DNA of 64,000 bases, taken from Clostridium sp. (GTDB lineage: Bacteria; Bacillota; Clostridia; Clostridiales; Clostridiaceae). The notes beneath the pieces are model-generated. The model saw only the letters and a program-made list of their open reading frames with translations, ran no database searches and had not been told where the DNA came from. The stretch covers positions 124,001 to 188,000 of the forward strand of contig JARKVD010000017.1 in assembly GCA_029851835.1 (NCBI GenBank), written 5' to 3'. A program made the translations under genes and the position numbers. Shown one piece after another: positions 19,857 through 28,251 of this stretch; within the stretch, counting starts at the first letter, position 1; each line of letters begins with the position of its first letter.

Positions 19857-21377
19857 TTAGATAATTTCTTCCCTAACATATCTTCGATATTGAAGAGCTT
19901 CTATAATATGATTTTCTTCAATATCTGCACTTCCGTACAAATCAGCAATAGTTCTAGAAACCTTTAAAATCCTATTATAAACTCTTGTACTTAACCCATA
20001 TTCTTCATAAGCATATTTTAACAAATCCTTTGATTCCTTATTTAATTTACAAAACTGCTTTATATGATTTCCATTCATCTGACTATTATTTGTAATTCCT
20101 TCTTCAGCAAATCTATCTTGTTGAATCTTTCTGACTTTTTCAATTCTATTTCTTATTATTGTAGAAGTTTCACCTTTATCTTCCGCATCTATCTGCTCAT
20201 AAGTAATAGGATTAACTGATGTAAAAATATCAATTCTATCGAGAAGAGGCCCGTTAAACCTAGATAAATATCTCTGCACCTCATAATCAGTACAAGTACA
20301 CCTTCTAATATTACTTCCAAAATATCCACAAGAACATGGGTTCATGGCACCAATCATCATAAACTTAGCTGGATATTCGATGCTACCATTAATTCTTGAT
20401 AGCTTTACCTTTTTATCTTCCATGGGTTGCCTTAAAACCTGCAAAGCCTTTTTGTTAAATTCTAAAATCTCATCTAAAAACAATACTCCTTCATGAGCCA
20501 AGGACACTTCTCCAGCCACAGGCACTCTCCCACCTCCAACAAGTGCAATGTTAGTGATTGTATGATGAGGACTTCTAAAGGGTCTCTTTTTAATTATTCC
20601 ATTTTCCTTTAATTCACCACTAACGCTATAAATCTTAGTAACTTCAAGAGCTTCTCTTTCATTAAGATCTGGCATTATAGAAACAATTCTTTCCGCTAGC
20701 ATAGTCTTTCCAGAACCCGGCACTCCATAAAGAATAACATTATGATTGCCTGCAACTGCAACTTCTAAAGCTCTTTTAGCAGCCTCTTGTCCAACCACAT
20801 CCGAAAAATCTAGTTTATACTCATCTAACATATCTAGTTCTTCGCACCTCTCATAGGGTTGAATATCTCTATGAGTTAAAAAATGAATTACTTCAGACAA
20901 GCTCTCCATTGGATATATATTTATCCCATTAACACAGGCGCATTCATTTCTATTTTCAAAAGGAACAATAAAGTTCTTAATACCATATCTTTTTCCTTCT
21001 ATTATTATTGGTAAAGCACCATTAATTTTGTTTATATCTCCATTTAAGGATAATTCCCCAATAAAAATAATTTCGCTTAATCCATCACATAAAATCTGGT
21101 TAGTTGCTGCTAGTACCCCAACAGCTATAGATAAATCATAATGGGAACCTTCTTTTCTTATATGAGCTGGAGCTAAATTTACAGTTATTCTTCCCACTGG
21201 AAACTCTAATCCTGAATTAATAATTGCAGCTCTCACCCTCTCTTTAGACTCCTTTACTGCCATATCTCCTAAGCCTACTATATTAAAAGTAGGCAGTCCA
21301 TAAGTTATATCGACTTCAACATTAATCAATATACCTTCAACGCCTGAAAAAGCAGCACTTTTTATTTTTATCGACAT
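19857..21377 (-). CDS. comM: YifB/ComM-family Mg-chelatase-like AAA+ ATPase
   Basis: 506 residues, normal for the family. N-terminal domain (about 1-175, GLPTFNIVGLGDMAVKESKE), AAA+ core with Walker A GVPGSGKTMLAERI near 220 and Walker B GVLFLDEILEF, then a zinc-like stretch NPCSCGYFG...RRCTC and the Mg-chelatase C-terminal domain. ComM in gamma-proteobacteria is a branch-migration helicase in transformation; in clostridia the role is inferred. Cotranscribed with dprA. Confidence 0.93.
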   Translation of the reverse strand: MSIKIKSAAFSGVEGILINVEVDITYGLPTFNIVGLGDMAVKESKERVRAAIINSGLEFPVGRITVNLAPAHIRKEGSHYDLSIAVGVLAATNQILCDGLSEIIFIGELSLNGDINKINGALPIIIEGKRYGIKNFIVPFENRNECACVNGINIYPMESLSEVIHFLTHRDIQPYERCEELDMLDEYKLDFSDVVGQEAAKRALEVAVAGNHNVILYGVPGSGKTMLAERIVSIMPDLNEREALEVTKIYSVSGELKENGIIKKRPFRSPHHTITNIALVGGGRVPVAGEVSLAHEGVLFLDEILEFNKKALQVLRQPMEDKKVKLSRINGSIEYPAKFMMIGAMNPCSCGYFGSNIRRCTCTDYEVQRYLSRFNGPLLDRIDIFTSVNPITYEQIDAEDKGETSTIIRNRIEKVRKIQQDRFAEEGITNNSQMNGNHIKQFCKLNKESKDLLKYAYEEYGLSTRVYNRILKVSRTIADLYGSADIEENHIIEALQYRRYVREEII

Positions 21378-21528
21378 TCCATCACCTCTACATATTTTTC
21401 CTTTTCCATAGCTGTATTATTGACCATTACTATGCGTATAATCAAAATCATTAAATTTATGTGTTTAAAATTTAATTTTTATGTTCAATCTATTAATAAA
21501 TTGTTTCTATTAATAAAGGAGATTAACA

Positions 21529-21897
21529 TTGAAGCATTTAAATAAAGAAGTGGGAAATTTCGGTGAATCATTAAGTAGAAAATACCTTGAAGAAAAAGGT
21601 TATTTAATAATAGAGGAGAATTTTTCATGTCCAATTGGCGAGATTGATATTATCGCTTTGCATGACAAATATCTTTGCTTTATTGAAGTAAAAACTAGAT
21701 ATACCCACAAATTCGGCTTGCCTTTAGAAAGCATTACACTAGCTAAACAAAGAAAAATTTTTAAAACAGCTCAGTACTTTATGTGCAAGAAAAATCTCCA
21801 TAAATTCTTTTGTAGGTTTGATGCTTTAGAAGTTATTTTCACAGATCAAACCAATTCTCCCAAATTAAATCACATAAAAAACGCATTTTTCTACTAA
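21529..21897 (+). CDS. yraN: YraN-family (UPF0102) nuclease-fold protein
   Basis: 122 residues, start TTG with AAAGGAG seven bases upstream. The family core is visible: NFGESLSRKYLEEKGY, then GEIDIIA and CFIEVKTR, which form a PD-(D/E)xK-like Holliday-junction-resolvase fold. Biochemical function is not established. It is usually encoded next to rnhB and comM, as here. It is oddly on the plus strand while both neighbours are on the minus strand. It ends at a terminator hairpin shared with rnhB. Confidence 0.92.
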   Translation: MKHLNKEVGNFGESLSRKYLEEKGYLIIEENFSCPIGEIDIIALHDKYLCFIEVKTRYTHKFGLPLESITLAKQRKIFKTAQYFMCKKNLHKFFCRFDALEVIFTDQTNSPKLNHIKNAFFY

Positions 21898-21936
21898 AGA
21901 AAATCCATTAAAATTATTAACATAAAGTTAACAATT

Positions 21937-21967
21937 AAAAAGAGACTATAGCTTCCTATAGTCTCTT
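21937..21967. terminator. Bidirectional terminator between yraN and rnhB
   Basis: Eleven-bp perfect stem AGAGACTATAG / CTATAGTCTCT with a CTTC loop. On the minus strand TTTTTAATT follows, making it a good rnhB terminator; on the plus strand a weaker TTCCATATCTATTTTT follows. Confidence 0.8.
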
Positions 21968-21973
21968 CCATAT

Positions 21974-22795
21974 CTATTTTTCTAATATATTTTTTAAAAA
22001 ACTTTCCCTATGAATTTCACAGCTGCCATGATTTAAGATCGCTTCAATATGTTCTTTAGTTCCATACCCAACATTCTTATCAAAATTGTACTGAGGATAT
22101 ATTTTTCCATACTCCTCCATTAAATTATCACGATATACTTTGGCTATTATAGAAGCACAAGCAATTGCAGCACTTTTCGTATCACCTTTAATTACTGCTT
22201 CATTTCTATATGAAAACTCCTTTATTGTATACCCATCAGATAGAACTAAATCTGGGACTATAGATAGTCCATCAATAGCCTCCTTAAAAATCTCATTATT
22301 ACAAAAACCAATCCCTCTTTCATCTATTTCCTGACTAGTTTTCATTGCAATAGAATAGCTTATTGCTTTTTTCTTTATAATTTCACTCAGTTCTTCTCTA
22401 AGCTCTTTTGATAGTTTTTTAGAATCATTTATTCTTAGAATCAAGTCCTCCGAATCCTTTGGAAGAATTACCGCTGCGGCCACAATAGGTCCAGCTAGTG
22501 GGCCTCTACCAACCTCATCCACCCCTGCTACTACTTCATGTCCAAAGCCTCTATCAAAATCATAAAAAGCCTTAACTCTTTGAATTTCATGATGGTGATT
22601 TGTAATACTCTTTTGAACAGTATCACCTAGTGCTCTAACATTTTTTCTATGGTCTGAAGATAAAATACGGTATATGGCTTCATACTCCTCCTCATGGTGT
22701 ACTATTGGATTTAAAGCCATATAACCTCTTACCGCTGACTTAATGTCATTAAATCTCATAGTACTAATTCCATTTAAAAATTCAATATTACTCAT
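21974..22795 (-). CDS. rnhB: Ribonuclease HII
   Basis: 273 residues. Residues 1-75 are an extension of the kind seen in Firmicute RNase HII; the catalytic domain follows with VAGVDEVGRGPLAGPIVAAA (first acidic residues D and E), NDSKKLS, and ASIIAKVYRD near the C-terminus. It removes RNA primers and single ribonucleotides from DNA. It overlaps rbgA by 8 nt, so translation is probably coupled. Confidence 0.97.
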   Translation of the reverse strand: MSNIEFLNGISTMRFNDIKSAVRGYMALNPIVHHEEEYEAIYRILSSDHRKNVRALGDTVQKSITNHHHEIQRVKAFYDFDRGFGHEVVAGVDEVGRGPLAGPIVAAAVILPKDSEDLILRINDSKKLSKELREELSEIIKKKAISYSIAMKTSQEIDERGIGFCNNEIFKEAIDGLSIVPDLVLSDGYTIKEFSYRNEAVIKGDTKSAAIACASIIAKVYRDNLMEEYGKIYPQYNFDKNVGYGTKEHIEAILNHGSCEIHRESFLKNILEK

Positions 22796-23651
22796 TCCTT
22801 TTTTCCTTATCAGGTACCTCTAATGAAATAGGACCTAATTTACCCCCTCTAAATTCATCTAACAGCATCACTGCTACCCTATTATAATCTATGTTGCCTC
22901 CTGAAATTATAGCACCCCTTTTCCTTGCTATTGCATCTAAATTATCAAGAGGATTCTCTGCTAATTCCTTCAACTTATATCTTTCAGTTAATCTGCCACT
23001 ATGGGTGTTTTGAAGTCTCTCAACTAATTTTAAAGCTAATTCTTCAATATCCATTATTTCATCTTTAATAGCTCCAGTAAAAGCTAAATTTAGCCCTACA
23101 GTTTCATCTTCAAACTTTGGCCATAAAACTCCTGGAGTATCCATCATCTCTATACCTACTTTAGTTTTTATCCATTGTTTACTCTTTGTTACACCTGGTC
23201 TATCCCCTGTTTTTGCTATATTATTTCTAGCCATTTTATTTATAAATGTGGACTTACCAACATTAGGTATACCTACTACCATTACTCTTGTGATAATGTT
23301 TACCACACCTTTAGCTCTCATTCTATCATGTTTTTCTTTTAGTAATTCATCTAAAGCTGGCTTTATTTTATTAAGACCTGCTCCTGTGATGCAATTAACA
23401 GAAAGTACTCTTGTATTTTCGTTAGATAAGCTTTTTACCCACTGCTTAGTTACCCCCGCTTCACTAAGATCGCTTTTGTTAAACAAAATCAATCTTGGTT
23501 TACCACTACAAATTTCTTCAATATTAGGGTTAGAGCTTGAGTATGCAATTCTAGCGTCTCTTATTTCTATAACAGCATCAACTAGCTTTAAGTTTTCTTT
23601 TATCTCTCTTCGGGTTTTGGCCATATGACCAGGAAACCAGTTTATACTCAT
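22788..23651 (-). CDS. rbgA: Ribosome biogenesis GTPase RbgA (YlqF)
   Basis: 287 residues from MSINWFPGHMAKTRREI, the normal RbgA N-terminus; the track's GTG start at 23660 overlaps the ribosome site AGGAGTG, so the ATG at 23651 is preferred. Circularly permuted GTPase order: G4 LFNKSDL first, then G1 GIPNVGKSTFINK, then G3 DTPGVLWP. RbgA drives late 50S assembly before L16 addition. It is the gene after rplS. Confidence 0.96.
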   Translation of the reverse strand: MSINWFPGHMAKTRREIKENLKLVDAVIEIRDARIAYSSSNPNIEEICSGKPRLILFNKSDLSEAGVTKQWVKSLSNENTRVLSVNCITGAGLNKIKPALDELLKEKHDRMRAKGVVNIITRVMVVGIPNVGKSTFINKMARNNIAKTGDRPGVTKSKQWIKTKVGIEMMDTPGVLWPKFEDETVGLNLAFTGAIKDEIMDIEELALKLVERLQNTHSGRLTERYKLKELAENPLDNLDAIARKRGAIISGGNIDYNRVAVMLLDEFRGGKLGPISLEVPDKEKRNE

Positions 23652-23725
23652 ATTCTTCACTCCTGTATTTTAATTTTAAATTATGGTTCTTTACTAATAT
23701 TCTTATATTAAAATGTTATTATAAT

Positions 23726-23749
23726 AAAAAAAGGGACCTAACAGTCCCA
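23726..23749 (-). terminator. Short intrinsic terminator after rplS
   Basis: GGGAC / GTCCC 5-bp stem with a 6-nt loop followed on the minus strand by seven T, immediately past the rplS stop. Confidence 0.65.
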
Positions 23750-23754
23750 TTTTC

Positions 23755-24099
23755 TTACATTCTCTCTTTAACTTTAGCAGCTTTACCTACTCTGTCTCTT
23801 AAGTAGTAAAGTTTAGCTCTTCTAACTTTACCTTTTCTTACAACTTCAACTTTTTCTATAACTGGAGAGTTAACAGGGAAAGTCTTTTCAACACCAACAC
23901 CTGATGTAAATCTTCTTACTGTGAAAGTCTCTCTAGCTCCGCCGTTTTGTCTCTTAAGAACAGTTCCTTCGAAAACCTGAACTCTCTCTTTGCTACCCTC
24001 TTTAATTTTGATGTGAACTTTAACTGTATCTCCAACTTGGAACTCAGGTAAGTCATTTCTTAATTGTTCTGCTTCTATAGCTTTTATTATATCTAACAT
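23755..24099 (-). CDS. rplS: 50S ribosomal protein L19
   Basis: 114 residues. Family motifs [40 protein letters not shown] and the C-terminal [17 protein letters not shown] are all present. L19 sits at the 30S-50S interface. Preceded by AGGAGGG and by a structured leader (next entry) with its own promoter, and ended by a short terminator. Confidence 0.99.
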   Translation of the reverse strand: MLDIIKAIEAEQLRNDLPEFQVGDTVKVHIKIKEGSKERVQVFEGTVLKRQNGGARETFTVRRFTSGVGVEKTFPVNSPVIEKVEVVRKGKVRRAKLYYLRDRVGKAAKVKERM

Positions 24100-24114
24100 T
24101 GTGCATTCCCTCCT

Positions 24115-24176
24115 AAATTTTATTATGACGTTCTTAACACACTTCGTGACAGAGGACCGCCCGTACTAGCACAATC
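24115..24176 (-). ncRNA. L19 leader, cis-regulatory RNA before rplS
   Basis: The minus-strand leader between the promoter and rplS is unusually GC-rich for this genome and contains GTACGGGCGGTCCTCTGTCA followed by CGAAGTG and AGAACGTC. I recognise this as the Firmicute L19 leader, a ribosomal-protein-responsive structure. The assignment is from memory of the motif and its fixed position before rplS. Confidence 0.75.
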
Positions 24177-24179
24177 CTC

Positions 24180-24208
24180 ATTCTAACATAGTTAATTGCA
24201 TTTTGCAA
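24180..24208 (-). promoter_or_regulatory. Sigma-A-type promoter of rplS
   Basis: Minus strand: TTGCAA, 17-bp spacer ending TGT, TAGAAT (extended -10). The predicted RNA start lies at the beginning of the L19 leader. Confidence 0.7.
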
Positions 24209-24284
24209 CATTATTTATTATTTAATATTAGATCAAATCTTTAATTGTTTTTTAATTTAAAATCAATTTTCTTATAAATAAAAC

Positions 24285-25004
24285 TTACTTTTTAAAATGT
24301 TTTTCTAAAAGTTTTTTGTCTTCTTTTGTCAGTTCAATTTTTTTATATAAGTCTGCTCTTCTGTCTTTTGTTATAAGAAGTGATTGAAGTCTTCTCCATT
24401 TTCTTATATTTTCATGATGTCCAGAAATAAGCACACTAGGAACTTCCTCCCCCTCAAACTCAAAAGGTCTTGTATATTGAGGGTATTCTAAAAGTCCATC
24501 ATAGAAGGATTCCTCCTGAAAGCTTTCATCACAGGATAGAACTCCAGGAATCATTCTTGCAATACTATCTATGACAGGTATACATGCCATTTCTCCACCA
24601 GTAAGTACAAAATCCCCAAGAGATAACTCCATATCAATGTATTTAAAACATCTTTCATCAATACCTTCGTAATGTCCACACAAAAATACAAGTTCTTTCT
24701 CCTTAGCAAGTTCCTTACACAGCTCTTGATTTAAGGTTTTCCCTCTTGGACCTAAAAATATAACTTTCCCCTTGTTAGTTTCTTTAATATGACGTATAGC
24801 ATCAACTATGGGTTGTGGAGCCATAACCATTCCAGCACCACCACCATAGGGATAATCATCAACCTTCTTATGTTTATTAGTAGTAAAATCTCTTATATTA
24901 GTAGCTTTTATACTAAGAATGCCCTTTTCCATAGCATTACCGATAATACTATGATTAAAGATATTAAACATCTCCGGAAACAAAGTTAAAATATCAATCT
25001 TCAT
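24285..25004 (-). CDS. trmD: tRNA (guanine-N1)-methyltransferase
   Basis: 239 residues. The SPOUT knot motifs [20 protein letters not shown] and [20 protein letters not shown] are intact, as is the N-terminal [13 protein letters not shown]. It makes m1G37 in tRNAs with a G36, preventing +1 frameshifts. Its ATG overlaps the rimM stop as TAATG, giving tight coupling. Confidence 0.98.
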   Translation of the reverse strand: MKIDILTLFPEMFNIFNHSIIGNAMEKGILSIKATNIRDFTTNKHKKVDDYPYGGGAGMVMAPQPIVDAIRHIKETNKGKVIFLGPRGKTLNQELCKELAKEKELVFLCGHYEGIDERCFKYIDMELSLGDFVLTGGEMACIPVIDSIARMIPGVLSCDESFQEESFYDGLLEYPQYTRPFEFEGEEVPSVLISGHHENIRKWRRLQSLLITKDRRADLYKKIELTKEDKKLLEKHFKK

Positions 25005-25501
25005 TACTCAGACCATACCTTTACTGGTTTAATAACAATTTTATTATTTTCTATATCAACTTCTTCAACAATAGTTTTTAAAGCTGGAATAAGTACTTCC
25101 TTCTTACCTGGACCTTTTACCCAGTAAACATCGTTACTTCCTGTTTCTATAACATCATAAACCTTTCCAAGCTCTTCACCATCTGTATCATAAACTACAC
25201 AGTCTAATAAGTCTGCTATATAATAGCAGCCTTCCTCTAACTCCATAGCATCTTCTCTTCTCACTTCAAGGTATTTATTTCTATAATCTTCTGCTTGATC
25301 CATAGTGTCTACACCTTCAAGTTTTAATATTGCTCTATCACTTTGAAGCTTAACTGAAGTTATTGCAACTTCCTTTCCATCTATTAAAACCTTATCTAGT
25401 TCTTTAAATCTTTCTAAACTATCTGTTAAAGATAAAACCTTCACTTCCCCTCTCACACCGTGAGGCTTAGTAATTTGTCCAATGCTTATAAATTCCTTCA
25501 T
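25004..25501 (-). CDS. rimM: 16S rRNA processing protein RimM
   Basis: 165 residues from [20 protein letters not shown], the RimM start; the 16 extra residues in the ORF track have no ribosome site, while AAGGAG precedes 25501. N-terminal RimM barrel (about 1-85) and C-terminal PRC-barrel (about 90-162, [18 protein letters not shown]). It binds S19 during 30S head maturation. It is cut off from khpA by a terminator and probably has its own promoter in the 392-bp gap upstream. Confidence 0.97.
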   Translation of the reverse strand: MKEFISIGQITKPHGVRGEVKVLSLTDSLERFKELDKVLIDGKEVAITSVKLQSDRAILKLEGVDTMDQAEDYRNKYLEVRREDAMELEEGCYYIADLLDCVVYDTDGEELGKVYDVIETGSNDVYWVKGPGKKEVLIPALKTIVEEVDIENNKIVIKPVKVWSE

Positions 25502-25616
25502 TTTAATACTCCTTATTCTCACATTTGTATTATTGACTAATTGGAACATTTTATAACACTTTGCAATCCTTTAGTCTTACACTTTGCTATTAATTCCTTT
25601 TATGTGTAATTTATAT

Positions 25617-25659
25617 ATAAGTGAACAGCAAAATCTGTAATTGGGTTTATGTAAACTTA
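25617..25659 (+). repeat. Partial, decayed copy of the dispersed repeat
   Basis: TAAGTGAACAGCAAAATCTG, then TTGGG and GTAAACTTA, aligns block for block with the first half of the copy at 58920 (TAAGTGAAC..AAATCTTTGATTTGG..GTGAACTTA). Its second hairpin is missing at this place. Confidence 0.6.
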
Positions 25660-25727
25660 AGTGAGAGTCTAAAAGTGATGCTCCCCACTTCCTCAATGTT
25701 CATTTTATGTAATGTCCCCCAAACTTA

Positions 25728-25771
25728 CTCAATGTAGTACTTCTTTCATGAAATAAATAGAAGTATCCTTC
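25728..25771 (+). repeat. Possible second-half fragment of the dispersed repeat
   Basis: AAACTTACTC followed by an ACTTCTTTCATG...AGAAGT hairpin and TATCCTT resembles the ACTTACTCCTTC...GAAGGAGTTTCC half of the full copies. Low similarity outside the hairpin. Confidence 0.35.
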
Positions 25772-25865
25772 TACAAAGGACTTTATACAAACTCTTTTTT
25801 GTTCACTAGAATTAACTACTTAATTATATTACCCTTTAATTCATTTCTAGTAAAGACCAATATAA

Positions 25866-25896
25866 AAAAATAAGAGTTAGGTTACCCTAACTCTTA
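25866..25896 (-). terminator. Intrinsic terminator after khpA
   Basis: Eleven-bp stem TAAGAGTTAGG / CCTAACTCTTA with a 4-nt loop followed on the minus strand by TTTTTTTATA. The stem includes the khpA stop codon. Confidence 0.85.
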
Positions 25897-26121
25897 TACT
25901 ATTTCAACAACAACTCTCTTGTTTTCCTTGATAGCTGCTGCTTTTATTACAGTTCTAATAGACTTAGCTATTCTTCCCTGCTTTCCAATTACTTTTCCCA
26001 TATCCTCTTGAGCAACCTTTAATTCTAGAATTATAGAATGCTCTCCAGAAACTTCTTTTACCTCTACGGCACTTGGGTTATCAACTAAAGACTGAGCAAT
26101 AATTGTAAGTAATTCCTTCAT
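25894..26121 (-). CDS. khpA: KH-domain RNA-binding protein KhpA (YlqC)
   Basis: 75 residues from MKELLTIIAQSLVDNPSAVE; the track start at a TTG five codons upstream overlaps the ribosome site GGAGG, so 26121 is preferred. A single KH domain with the GKVIGKQGRIAKSIRTVIKA GxxG loop fills the protein. In streptococci and clostridia KhpA pairs with KhpB to bind many RNAs. It sits between rpsP and rimM as usual. Confidence 0.95.
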   Translation of the reverse strand: MKELLTIIAQSLVDNPSAVEVKEVSGEHSIILELKVAQEDMGKVIGKQGRIAKSIRTVIKAAAIKENKRVVVEIV

Positions 26122-26149
26122 GGATTGCGCCTCCAATCACTAAACTTTC

Positions 26150-26392
26150 CTATTTTATTCCTGCGTTGTTGAAAAGTCTCTTAACTGTGTCTGTTGGTTG
26201 AGCTCCATTTTGTATCCACTTAGCTGCTTTATCTGCATCGATTTTAACAGTAACTGGCTCAGTAGTTGGGTTGTAGTATCCAATCTCTTCAACGAATCTT
26301 CCATCTCTTGGAGATCTTGAATCAGCAACAACTATTCTGTAGAAAGGAGCTTTTTTAGCACCCATTCTTCTTAATCTGATTTTAACTGCCAT
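26150..26392 (-). CDS. rpsP: 30S ribosomal protein S16
   Basis: 80 residues. [20 protein letters not shown] at the N-terminus and [18 protein letters not shown] are diagnostic of S16. AAGGAGGTGA ribosome site. Follows ffh by 38 bases and is in the ylxM-ffh-rpsP-khpA unit. Confidence 0.99.
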   Translation of the reverse strand: MAVKIRLRRMGAKKAPFYRIVVADSRSPRDGRFVEEIGYYNPTTEPVTVKIDADKAAKWIQNGAQPTDTVKRLFNNAGIK

Positions 26393-26430
26393 TTGTATTT
26401 CACCTCCTTCAAAGGATAATGTATATTAAA

Positions 26431-27801
26431 CTAGAATGGTAATTTTCCGAATAAACCTTTTTTAGCCATTTTGCCAAACTTTCCGCCTTTTCCAGTCATA
26501 CCCTTCATTTGTTTCATCATTTTTTTCATCATTTCAAAATCTTTTAAAACTTTATTTACGGCTTGAATTGTAGAACCTGATCCATCAGCAATTCTCTTCT
26601 TTCTAGAAGGAGAATTGGAAACAATAGATGGATTTCTTCTTTCTTTTATAGTCATCGAATGAACTATTGCTTCAATCTTAGCCATCTGTTTTTCACCTTG
26701 TGAGAAATCAATACCTTGAAGTTCTTTTGTATTCATTCCAGGCATCATTTCCATGATTTTCCCCATTGGTCCAAGATTTTTCATCTGATTCATAGCTTCT
26801 AAAAAATCCTCAAGATTAAACTCTTGATTCATCATTCTATTTCCTAGCTCTGCAGCTTTTTCTTCATCAATGGCTGCTTGAGCTTTTTCAATCAGTGAAA
26901 GCACATCTCCCATTCCAAGAATTCTCGATGCCATTCTTTCCGGGTGGAATACTTCTAGATCAGACATTTTCTCTCCCATACCGGCATATTTAATTGGCTT
27001 TCCTGTGATAGCTTTAATAGAAAGAGCAGCTCCCCCTCTAGTATCACCATCCAGCTTTGTAACAACAACTCCTGTAATATCTAAAGCATTGTTAAAGCTT
27101 TCTGCTACATTAACAGCATCTTGACCTGTCATAGCATCTACTACTAATAATATCTCCTTAGGAGTTATTGCTGCTTTAATATCCTCCAGCTCTCCCATAA
27201 GAGTTTCATCTATATGTAATCTTCCTGCTGTATCCACAATCACCACATTACAGCCATTGCTTTTTGCATGCTCAATTGAAGCTTTTGCAATATCCACAGG
27301 ACTATTTTTATCTCCCATTGTGAACACTGGAACGTCAATTGACTTTCCAACCACCTGAAGCTGTTTTATCGCTGCCGGTCTATAAACATCACAAGCAACT
27401 AAAAGCGGCTTCTTATTGTTTTTTCTTAGGTTAAGGGCAAGTTTTCCTGCCATGGTAGTTTTACCTGCTCCTTGCAGTCCAACTAACATTATCATAGTAA
27501 TTCCATTATTAACAAACTCTATTTGTTTATCTGTAGTTCCCATAAGTTCAGTTAATTCATCATTAACTATCTTAACTACCTGCTGTCCAGGAGTTAAGCT
27601 TTCCATAACCTCATCTCCTAGGCACTTTTCACTTACAGACTTAACAAAGTTCTTAACAACTTTATAGTTTACATCAGCTTCTAAAAGAGCAAGTTTTACC
27701 TCTCTCATAGCCTCTTTGATGTCTTTTTCTGAAAGCTTTCCTTTACCTTTTAGCTTTTTAATGGTATCTTGTAATTTCGAAGCTAATCCTTCAAAAGCCA
27801 T
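26431..27801 (-). CDS. ffh: Signal recognition particle protein Ffh (SRP54)
   Basis: 456 residues. N domain (1-85), GTPase G domain with VGLQGAGKTTMAGKLA (about 107), DVYRPAAIKQL, DTAGRLH and TKLDGDTRGGAALS, then a methionine-rich M domain (about 300-440) with RIADGSGSTIQAVNKVLKDF and MMKKMMKQMKGM, which binds 4.5S RNA and signal peptides. It targets nascent membrane and secreted proteins. YlxM is just upstream and FtsY one gene further, so both protein parts of the SRP pathway are adjacent. Confidence 0.99.
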   Translation of the reverse strand: MAFEGLASKLQDTIKKLKGKGKLSEKDIKEAMREVKLALLEADVNYKVVKNFVKSVSEKCLGDEVMESLTPGQQVVKIVNDELTELMGTTDKQIEFVNNGITMIMLVGLQGAGKTTMAGKLALNLRKNNKKPLLVACDVYRPAAIKQLQVVGKSIDVPVFTMGDKNSPVDIAKASIEHAKSNGCNVVIVDTAGRLHIDETLMGELEDIKAAITPKEILLVVDAMTGQDAVNVAESFNNALDITGVVVTKLDGDTRGGAALSIKAITGKPIKYAGMGEKMSDLEVFHPERMASRILGMGDVLSLIEKAQAAIDEEKAAELGNRMMNQEFNLEDFLEAMNQMKNLGPMGKIMEMMPGMNTKELQGIDFSQGEKQMAKIEAIVHSMTIKERRNPSIVSNSPSRKKRIADGSGSTIQAVNKVLKDFEMMKKMMKQMKGMTGKGGKFGKMAKKGLFGKLPF

Positions 27802-27812
27802 GTCAAAACCTC

Positions 27813-28160
27813 CTATATATCATTCTCTATGTTTTCAATTATAAGTGTTATTGTTTCCTTTTCTTCTAGCTTTGAAACAATATTCTGTAACTGCTTTAAC
27901 TTGTCAATAATCTTTATCTTAGAGCTTTCTATAGATGAAGTTTTTTCCATTAAGTGAAGTTTGCTTTCATATTCTTCTAAAAGATGACCGCATCTTTTAA
28001 TTAAATCATGAATTGCCTGTCTGCTAGTGTTATTTAGCTCTGCAATCTCTGCCAAAGATAAATCTTCATTATAATATAAATCCATAATGTTTCTTTGTTT
28101 CTCTGTCAGTAATCTGCTATAAAACTCTAGTAAAATTGATATTTCAACTCTTTTTTCCAT
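27813..28160 (-). CDS. ylxM: YlxM, helix-turn-helix SRP-associated protein
   Basis: 115 residues. Sigma-70 region-4-like helix-turn-helix: [20 protein letters not shown] followed by [20 protein letters not shown], then a helical tail. In streptococci YlxM binds SRP and FtsY and modulates their GTPases; in this organism that is inferred. It is 11 bases upstream of ffh and led by a near-consensus promoter. Confidence 0.93.
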   Translation of the reverse strand: MEKRVEISILLEFYSRLLTEKQRNIMDLYYNEDLSLAEIAELNNTSRQAIHDLIKRCGHLLEEYESKLHLMEKTSSIESSKIKIIDKLKQLQNIVSKLEEKETITLIIENIENDI

Positions 28161-28184
28161 ATGATCACCTAACTCACAAAAACT

Positions 28185-28213
28185 ATATTAACAAATTAAA
28201 GTATGACTGTCAA
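28185..28213 (-). promoter_or_regulatory. Near-consensus promoter of the ylxM-ffh operon
   Basis: Minus strand: TTGACA, 17-bp spacer, TAATAT, only about 25 nt from the ylxM ATG. Among the strongest promoter-like sequences in the window. Confidence 0.75.
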
Positions 28214-28232
28214 GTATTTTTACTTAACAGTC
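28205..28232. promoter_or_regulatory. Operator-like palindrome over the ylxM promoter -35
   Basis: GACTGTCAAGTA, TTTT, TACTTAACAGTC: 12-bp arms with one mismatch, covering the -35 hexamer. No U-tract follows in the minus direction, so it does not look like an ftsY terminator. Possible binding site of an unknown regulator. Confidence 0.45.
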
Positions 28233-28251
28233 AAGTTTTTTTACTTTACAC

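Larger units (their letters stand above)
25502..25893. other. 392-bp intergenic region between khpA and rimM
   Basis: Long for this cluster and not coding. It holds two partial copies of the dispersed repeat (25617-25659 and about 25728-25771) and, close to rimM, an extended -10-like TGTTATAAA on the minus strand. The khpA terminator begins at its lower edge. Nothing else recognised. Confidence 0.6.

Noticed and set aside
21421-21450. TTGACC ... TATAAT promoter for yraN
   Set aside because: The spacer is only 11 bp, too short for a working promoter.
28205-28232. Terminator of ftsY
   Set aside because: The palindrome overlaps the ylxM promoter and lacks a following T-run in the minus direction; treated as operator-like instead.
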